Positions 57,363 through 64,000 of a stretch of 64,000 nt of DNA are shown in pieces. Both the position numbers and the translations under genes were made by a program. Position 1 is the stretch's first letter; each line of letters starts with the position of its first letter. The notes under the pieces are model-generated. The model was given only the letters and a program-made list of their open reading frames with translations, ran no database searches and was not told where the DNA came from. Origin of the DNA: Anthonomus grandis grandis (Eukaryota > Arthropoda > Insecta > Coleoptera > Curculionidae); NCBI RefSeq assembly GCF_022605725.1, contig NC_065548.1:18385644-18449643 (forward strand), written 5' to 3'.

Positions 57363-59050
57363 TGTTGTAAATATATTTTACTATATGTATTAATATTTAA
57401 CGTAAGAAATATATATTATTTTGTAAAAAAAAAAAAAATTTTATCGATTAGTATATTTCATAGACATAGGAAATTTTTATGGCAAAAAAAATTGTTTCTA
57501 GGAATTTATTAAAAAGTATTTTTATAAATCACAGTAATATTCAACTAACGGTTCTAATTAGTTCAAAAAAGCCCGATTCAAATCAGCTCTTATTTACCCT
57601 ACTCTTCAACGATGTAAAAGGCAGACTAAATTATTCATCGAATCAAATGGTCTTTTTGAAAATTATAATTGATTCTACGAAAATGTAATAAATTATAATG
57701 TGTATCTTGGTCGCATATAAAAAATCAATTAAACTACTGATTCAGTTATATGAAATTATAAGATCTTGATTCTAATAAATGAATATCCAAGAAAATACAT
57801 TTTATAACGATAAAGGTTATAGGTTAATTCCGAAGGGCCAAAATGCATTTCAGTTCTATGACAAAAGTGTTTGCTTTTACTATAAGTAGCCGGTTGTATA
57901 AAAGTTTTTGTAGACATTTTATTTATATGGATATAAAATATACAAATTTTGCTGCTGAGCAAATATGACTCTCAAATCCTTTACATAATATGATCTAGCC
58001 ATTGTAACATGCTCTAGAAATCAAATCACATTATATATAATGTACAAATTATGTTATGTACAAATATCAAATGTTAACTTTTGGTCTACATAATTTGAAA
58101 AGGGCTTAAAAAGGACTGGATTGCTGTGTGACCCTTGAAGAATACGTAAGAGAACAGAACTGCCTGGAAAAGTTCCCATTTTTAATCCACTGCAATCGAC
58201 CAATAACCAAGAAATCAATCCAAATCAGCTCCTTTAATATGCTTGAAAGTAATTGGTGAATTATCTTATCAAGTGCTTTAAAGCTATTACGAGCTAGTTT
58301 TCGCAGCAAAGATTAAGTAGTTTTGATACGCCAGCATATTAAAGCAAGTGGAGTAACGACATCCGTATTATCGGAACGATAAATACAACAAACTGTGCAG
58401 TCTTCCAACTCTCAAACTGTGAAGTCACCAATTCATCAAGAATCTTTGGAATTATTGACCGATTTTACATTTACTGAGTTACTGTATATTCTTATCAAAT
58501 GCTAATCTGGTTTTCAGAATCATTCGTATTGTTCGCTTAAAATACACCAATCCAAAAAATCAGTTTAGTCATTGATTACAAGAAAATCTGTATTTGCAAA
58601 ATGATACTGTTGCACATTATATTGAAGCCTCTTGAAACAAACCACCGGAAAGATACCTTATGGCAAAGTATTCATAAACTTTTTCCCGATATTTTGCCAC
58701 AAACAACGGAAACGACAACACCAAGAACGTTGCTAAGCACATATACTAAATATAAATAAAAATCTGGGATTTCTAATATCAAAAAACATCCACAATCGCT
58801 ATAATAGACACCAAAGTCACTATAATACATTTGCAAGTCTAAAATTACAATGCAAATCTAAGAATATAATAAATTAAAATACTTACATATAATTAATAAT
58901 CAAAATAAACTGAATAAAGTAAAACAAACATGAATATAAAATATCTAGCAAAAAGCACAGCAAAAACATCAAGAGTGTAATAGGCTTTACAAACCAGCAG
59001 GTCTTGAACATTTTTAAAATTTATCAGGAAGTAGTTAAACTATCAAGTGG
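57363..59050. other. Convergent intergenic region
   Basis: Holds the 3' UTRs of the two converging genes. No other host gene is seen. An AATAAA lies on the plus strand at 57773, and on the minus strand (TTTATT) at about 59062, roughly 110 bases past the FKBP15-like stop. A weak non-LTR RT remnant lies inside. Confidence 0.5.
58095..58320 (-). pseudogene. Weak non-LTR reverse transcriptase remnant
   Basis: Minus-strand peptide FKALDKIIHQLLSSILKE followed by RQFCSLTYSSRVTQQSSPF resembles RT motif A (SKAFD.V.H..LL..L) through motif B (SGVPQGS.LGP). No catalytic motif C is found, so assignment is tentative. Confidence 0.4.
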
Positions 59051-59171
59051 TTGTTGATCACTTTATTCTATTCATAAAAATAGTTATAACATGATATTAA
59101 CCCTAATAATAAAATATATCACAATATATATATCTAACTAAAACAAAAATAAAAATTGTAATGCACTTCAA

Positions 59172-60618
59172 TTATAAAAAAGAATTAATTAATTTAAAAC
59201 TAGTATCTAACAAGTTTTGCATTAACACTGCTTGGATCTCCCTAGTTTCATAGCTCTTATCATCACTAAAACTACCCATAATTCCTCTAAATGCTTCATT
59301 CATGCTGTCTTTAATAATTTTACTAACTTTTTCCTTATTTAAAGGATTCATATTATTTTCTCCCTCATTTACACATGTCTGCTTCCTCTGCTCATCTAAC
59401 TCTAATAGTGTTTGTTGCAATCGTTCATTTAATTCAGAGTTTTTAGTTAATAATATTTCATTTTGAGTCTTTGCCTCAAGCAATTGTTGTTCTATGCTAT
59501 TTAGATCAACATTTAATAAATTCATTTTATCATCTTTTATTTTTACATCATTTTCTAGTTTTTCTAGCCTCTCCTGGAGAATGTCTGCCTGCTTTACTTT
59601 ATCTCTCAAAAAAATTAATTCAGATTCAAGAAGGCCAGACTGTTCCTTTGTAGCTTTGGCTTCCATGAGTTCTTTACATTTATCCTCATATTTGATGCTT
59701 AAATCTTGAAACTTCTTATGCATTTTTTGTAACTCGGAATTCAAATTATCAATTTTTAAACTTTGGCATTTTATCTTTGACTTTAACACACTGGTTTCCT
59801 CACAACTGTTACCATTTTTATCAGAAGATATAAAAGCATTATTTAGTTTTGCATTAATTTCTGCTAAGCTAGCTTTAAGCTCTGCATTTTGGTTAATCAG
59901 AAAATGGCTTAAACCATAATCTGGCATTGATTGTGAGTATACAAGACCAGTAGGATTCTGAGCATGCATCATTTGATTCTGAGGTACATAATAATTATTA
60001 TTTGCAAAAGGCATTGAATAAGTTCTGTTATTTACTTCTGGAACAATTGGGGCTACAGTTAAAGCTTTTTCAGTACTTCCTGGAGTTTTCCTGAGCTTCC
60101 TTGGAACAGTAACAGGTTTGACTGTTTCAGTGCAACTTGATTCAGACTCATAATCAGACACTTCACTACTTTTATGTAATTCCACCATTCTTGGTAAAAT
60201 TGGTTGTCCCATTTTGGTAACCCTGGATAAAATCTGTTCTTTTGTTGCATCTGAACTCTTAATATCAGAAGAAATCTCAGGTTTTGTAGAAACCTGTGTT
60301 GGATTGGTATCATCAGTCTCATCTTTATTGCCATTATTATTTTGTTCTTGTAATATGCAGTGACAATTTTCAATATGTTGTAAAAATATTTCCTTGTTTT
60401 CAACAGTATCAAAACTTAAATTCCAGAGCTTCTTCTGACTATCACAAAATGCAATAAAATTATTTTGATATTTTACAAATATCAGTGATTTGTCTAATGT
60501 TTCTCTAATGAGGATCTTGGTTTTATCCTGGTAGATCATTAGTTCTGTAACAGATTTTATAGGATTTGATGTGAGAGCCACCATGTACTTGCCCATAAGT
60601 TTGTTTTTACCATTGTCA
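59172..60618 (-). CDS. FKBP15-like gene, coding exon 3
   Basis: 1447 nt after acceptor TTTTTTAG. Its first T completes the Ala codon begun in exon 2, giving WKADNGKNKL. It contains most of the WH1-like domain, the MGQPILP motif, the coiled coil and the C-terminus. An internal ATG at 60596 is not the true start, because the N-terminal part fits upstream. Confidence 0.9.
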
Positions 60619-63600
60619 CTAAAAAATATTTAAATTAGGTGTCAAATCTGAATTACTGAATTAATGGTGTGTTAAAGTAGACTATAGAATAGTTATTACA
60701 AAAGGTTTCACAAAATTTTTCACACCAATATTACTACAGTTCATTCACAACTAAGAGGCCAGACATAAACAAATGTATACTTAGCTGTAGGTTTCACTTT
60801 CTCTTGGAATTTTATAGAATGTTGACTAATTAGAAGCAATGTAGGTTTAAATCACAAGACAGTTTTACCACTATCCGAAACTCTTTATTTTAATCTCAAT
60901 ACATGTTTTGTCAATGATGCTAACATCTTCGGGAGAATATTAAAACTGAGGATTTGAGTGTCACACCAAAGGTTCCAACCATAAGACTAATGCAGGTTTG
61001 TTTATGTCTAGCTTTTTAATGTAAATAGCGCAGAGTTTTTTCTTGTTTCTACATAAATGATTTCTATGATCTTCTAAAACACTTTTAGTCAAAATATAAT
61101 AAATTAATTGAATTTGTCTCAGACATTTTTTAAATTACTGTATGGGCTGTTGCCAATTTTGCCAGATGATTGACTAACCCTTTAACCAACTTTTTTATAA
61201 TAAATAATAAATACTAAAACCGATTCCAAGCGGTCTATCAGTAATTACCGTTCCTAAATGGTATTAACCAAACACGTCCAAGCGGTTATAGTTAGTTATA
61301 GCAGGATGCCATTTTCAGATTCTTGTAGAGTGTGTATCTATCTATGAATTCCAAGCAGGCTGCAGCAGCGGTGTTCTGTGATCTGTCCAAGGCTTTCGAT
61401 TGTGTGGATCATGGAATACTGCTGTCAAAGCTTGATTTTTACGGATTTAGGGGAGTGGCTTCGGGGTGGTTGAAGTCATACCTGTCTTGCCACACCCAGA
61501 GGGTGGTTGCATCTGGATTCTCGTCACGGATAGCACATCTTAAATGTGGTGTACCTCAAGGGTCAGTGTTGGGTCCTATTCTATTTTTATTATACGTTAA
61601 TGACTTAAGCTCTCTATAACTGCATGGACTAGTGGTTCAGTTTGCCGATGATACTACAATTCTGTGGCATAACAAAGATCAAAAAGTAGTCAAATCTCTC
61701 ATAGTAGAGGACCTTCCCAAAATTAAAGAGTGGTGCATCTGCAATCAGCTTGTATTCAATGTTGATAAGAGTTTTGTTCTGGGCTTTAAGTGTAATGTAG
61801 AGGGTTTTTTGTTTGATGAGCAGAGCCCACTACATGGTAGGGATTATTGTCGATTTCTCGGCCTTTTCATTGATGAGAGTTTAAGGTTTGACAACCATGT
61901 TTTGGGCCTCTCTGCTAAACTTTCTTCTGGTTGTTTTGCAGTCAGAGTTGCCAGGCATGAGTTGGGGGGGTTGTTGGCTCGTTCAGTTTATTTCGCCTTA
62001 ATAGACTCTAATATCTGTTATGGGTTGCCATTTTGGGGTTTGTGCTCCAAGGGACTCCTTAACATAATTTTTACTATTCAGAAAAAAGCATTAAGGTATC
62101 TGTGTGATGTTGGTCTGAGAGTCTCTTGTAAACCTCTTTTTGTAGCTGAAAGAATTTTAACAGTTTTCTCACTCTTTATATTGGAAACTGCAACACTCAT
62201 ACATAAGTCCGTAAGTCCACCATCCTGCACGAGTCATAATACTCATCAAATGGGCAACTTATCTCTTCCAATCCACACCTCCTCATTTTAATATTTAAAA
62301 TTAATTATAATATATCTGTTGATCAGATTTATTTTATTTATTTTTTTTTTTATTATTCTTGTTTTATGTTGGTTCTCGCCTTTTCTTTTCTTCTTTTTTG
62401 GTTTTTTCTTTGATTATATAAAATATGCTTCTATGTACAATCAAAATCGATTCTGTATTCTGTTTTTGTCTTTTCTGTCTGTTTGTATCCTGTATAACGA
62501 AATAAATACTTGTATTATAAATTCTAGGATTAGGAAGCTTTTAGCAAATAAAGTATATTTTGACTTTGACTTTGACTAGTTATAAGTGCTTGAGATACGT
62601 GACGTCACCAATTAGCCCTTTATACATCATAAATTTGGAACAGCAATTACCCACACTCGGAGCTGTTAAACGTCAAATGTCAAAGATATTGAAATAAGTG
62701 CAGAAAAAAATAAAACAAACAACAAATTATTTCCTTTTTAAAAATGATACAAAATTTATTATTGCTAATAAGTTTTGTTTTTTGATAATTATGTTTAAGA
62801 ACTAGGTAATTACATATAATATTACTGTCGTCTGGGGTATTATTTAAAAACAAACAAAATGATGATAGTGACAGCTGACAAATTACGAAGTTACTTCAAC
62901 CAAAAGACTGTTCAAGGTGAACCAAGGGCTTAATCGCGGTTAAAACCGATAGATCTCTTGGAATCGGTTATTGCTTTGTTTTAGCAGCCATTAAAAAGAA
63001 AGTGACAAACAAGAATTTATCAACAGACAAGTAGTCATCTAGGAATTAAATAAATTTTTTCTTAAAGAGACCTACTTTTTTCAAAAAAGCGGCAAGTTTG
63101 ATCAACAGTCTCCAACTTATATTTCAATTGAAAGCAGGTTACATATGTTTTGCCCCTAAAGGTATTAGACTAATCAACAAAATGATCTTCAGAAACTGTT
63201 GATATACAGTTTCTGAAGATCATGTTCTTAAAAACATGTGCACTAATAGATTGTAAATTAGAGTATCCATTTTTTGTAAGAATTGACCAATTCAAATATA
63301 CCAATTTGTCTCACACATTATGTTTATTGGTAATTCACCTACAATTATCATTAAATCAATTTAAATAATAACTTGTTTGTTATACTTGTGGTTTACCCTT
63401 GTCTAACCATTTCTTTATGAAAAAGATTAAGATGCAAACATAAATAATCATATTTTTATTTTAAATCTTTTTTCACTTACGCCTTCCATAATGTAATCAC
63501 TTTTGCAAATATCACAGATGACAGAGGCTGAGTTTGTCCTTCATCAAGCTTATTTTTCATAACTGTCTGGTTAAGATCAACTGCATTATTGCTTGTGGGT

Positions 63601-63779
63601 TTTGGTTGTTTAGGGGCTTTATATGTTAGACTGGTGTTACTATCCTCAGATCCCGTTGATAAACCGAATATTGAGGCCAATTTTGAACTAAAAAGAGGAA
63701 AAAGAAGTGACATGATTATAGAAAGCAATTGTACACACCTAGGAGAAAGAGTAAAATCTTCATCATCTGTATCGAACAT
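59172..63779 (-). CDS. FKBP15-like gene without PPIase domain, 3 exons (564 aa)
   Basis: Homologous in layout to FKBP15 (WAFL), an actin- and endosome-associated protein with an N-terminal WH1-like domain and long coiled coil. Exons 63779-63739, 63687-63481 and 60618-59172 total 1695 nt with consistent phases. The N-terminus MFDTDDEDFTLSP, SSKLASIFGLS and YKAPKQPKP matches the family start. A WH1-like region follows (about 70-170, VITLWKADNGKNKLMGKYMV). ILSRVTKMGQPILP (about 212-225) is the segment that in vertebrate FKBP15 comes after the FKBP domain. Here only about 45 residues separate it from the WH1-like part, so the roughly 100-residue PPIase domain is missing. A coiled coil spans about 320-500, and the C-terminus has VSKIIKDSMNEAFRGIMGSF. 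Intron 2 (2.86 kb) holds a MITE and a Jockey-type insertion. Confidence 0.85.
61301..62576 (+). mobile_element. 5'-truncated Jockey-type non-LTR retrotransposon
   Basis: Flanked by 8-bp duplications TAGTTATA (61293-61300 and 62577-62584). It begins inside the RT and ends in the microsatellite-like tail TTTTGACTTTGACTTTGAC. Such 5' truncation is the usual outcome of target-primed reverse transcription. It is inserted in intron 2 of the FKBP15-like gene, in the opposite orientation. Confidence 0.88.
61332..62291 (+). pseudogene. Truncated non-LTR RT with one in-frame stop
   Basis: Shows FCDLSKAFDCVDHGILLSKL (motif A), CGVPQGSVLGPILFLLYVND (motif B), then a single TAA at 61617-61619, then VQFADDTTILWH (motif C, catalytic ADD) in the same frame, and a thumb region to 62291. 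Endonuclease and N-terminal RT are missing, so it is inactive apart from the stop. Confidence 0.92.
63182..63223. repeat. Perfect 18-bp hairpin in intron 2
   Basis: ATGATCTTCAGAAACTGT and its exact reverse complement are separated by 6 bases (TGATAT). It could be a cruciform, a recently formed inverted repeat, or an RNA hairpin. It is shorter and more perfect than a typical insect pre-miRNA. Confidence 0.88.
63481..63687 (-). CDS. FKBP15-like gene, coding exon 2
   Basis: 207 nt between acceptor CTCTTTTTAG and donor GGC|GTAAGT. Encodes SKLASIFGLSTG through YKAPKQPKPTSNN to VIFAKVITLWK. Reading past the donor meets TAA at once (63479-63477). Confidence 0.88.
63739..63779 (-). CDS. FKBP15-like gene, coding exon 1
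   Basis: 41 nt, ATG to CCTAG|GTGTGT, encoding MFDTDDEDFTLSP. The following 51-nt intron is in frame and free of stops, so retained transcripts would still be translatable. Confidence 0.85.
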
Positions 63780-64000
63780 TTTGTATGCACAAAAAACTAT
63801 ATTTTTTTAATAACTTATTTAATTTAATTATAATTTATCAGTTCAATGGTAGTGTTAAAATAGATTGTATGGCTCCTATTTTTGTTTACAAATTTTGTTG
63901 GGTTTGTTGTATATATGCCTATTGGCATTTCTGACAAAACTGACAGATGACTGAGTTTTGACAGTCGACAACACAGAAGTATTTTGGCTGATCGATTTTT
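63780..64000 (-). promoter_or_regulatory. Upstream region of the FKBP15-like gene
   Basis: 5' flank of the minus-strand gene; it should contain its leader and promoter. No TATA box or initiator could be fixed, and the window ends here. Confidence 0.35.

Larger units (their letters stand above)
61216..62975. repeat. MITE-like inverted ends around the Jockey-type copy
   Basis: AACCGATTCCAAG at about 61220 and its complement CTTGGAATCGGTT at about 62957 face each other. Homology continues about 35 bp inward with differences. Without the 1.28-kb retrotransposon between them, this would be a MITE of about 480 bp. Confidence 0.55.

Noticed and set aside
59172..60596. FKBP15-like gene starting at the ATG at 60596
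   Set aside because: The sequence just upstream encodes WH1-like residues in phase with exon 2, so this methionine is internal.
60905..60952. Minus-strand CCCGAAGATGTTAGC...AAAACATGTATTG, hammerhead-like
   Set aside because: The core has U4 replaced by C and GAAA is altered; at best a dead relic, so not listed as an RNA gene.
1..64000. CRISPR arrays, operons, bacterial genes
   Set aside because: No regularly spaced direct repeats or prokaryotic gene packing; the DNA is eukaryotic.

Overview
The window looks like AT-rich insect nuclear DNA, possibly from a beetle, although nothing here fixes the order. It has spliced genes with GT-AG introns, a BEL/Pao LTR retrotransposon, a Penelope-like element, Jockey- and RTE-type non-LTR remnants, and many decayed Tc1/mariner-like transposons with TA target duplications. 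No bacterial or organellar features were seen.

Layout. 1.8-8.3 kb: an intact BEL/Pao element with two identical 273-bp LTRs and an AAGAA target duplication, followed by a decayed gypsy remnant (8.3-9.6 kb). 9.6-24 kb: gene-poor DNA with three decayed mariner-like elements (12.1, 16.5 and 20.2 kb) and a Jockey-type RT remnant. 24.0-24.4 kb: a GC-richer patch ending in a good splice donor, a possible 5' UTR exon. 25.7-27.9 kb: a mariner-like element with inverted repeats of about 410 bp. 28.4-29.8 kb: a non-LTR remnant. 30.0-32.3 kb: a gag gene inside a large palindrome. 32.6-38.0 kb: a recent Penelope-like insertion with a 13-bp target duplication. It has one full unit (RT plus GIY-YIG), a second truncated unit and an inverted fragment, and each carries a hammerhead ribozyme and a tRNA-like block. 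39.0-40.1 kb: an RTE-type remnant and two older hammerhead-like motifs.

Two host genes could be assembled. A Prrx/CG9876-type paired-like homeobox gene lies on the plus strand (exons at 40446-40629, 56230-56399 and 56997-57362; 239 aa). An FKBP15-like gene lies on the minus strand (exons 63779-63739, 63687-63481 and 60618-59172; 564 aa) and appears to lack the PPIase domain. The two genes converge.

The 15.6-kb first intron of the homeobox gene holds the most unusual structure. A mariner-like transposase reading frame (about 46.0-54.6 kb) is split by two nested DNA transposons, each with an exact 8-bp target duplication, and the host frame resumes when they are removed. One (46695-50641) carries a decayed gene of the type with a YSDSCGGQN motif (my recollection is DUF7869). 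The other (50817-54000) carries a THAP-domain pseudogene and looks P-like. The first is the best candidate for a poorly described transposon type, because its insertion footprint ties that gene family directly to a mobile element.
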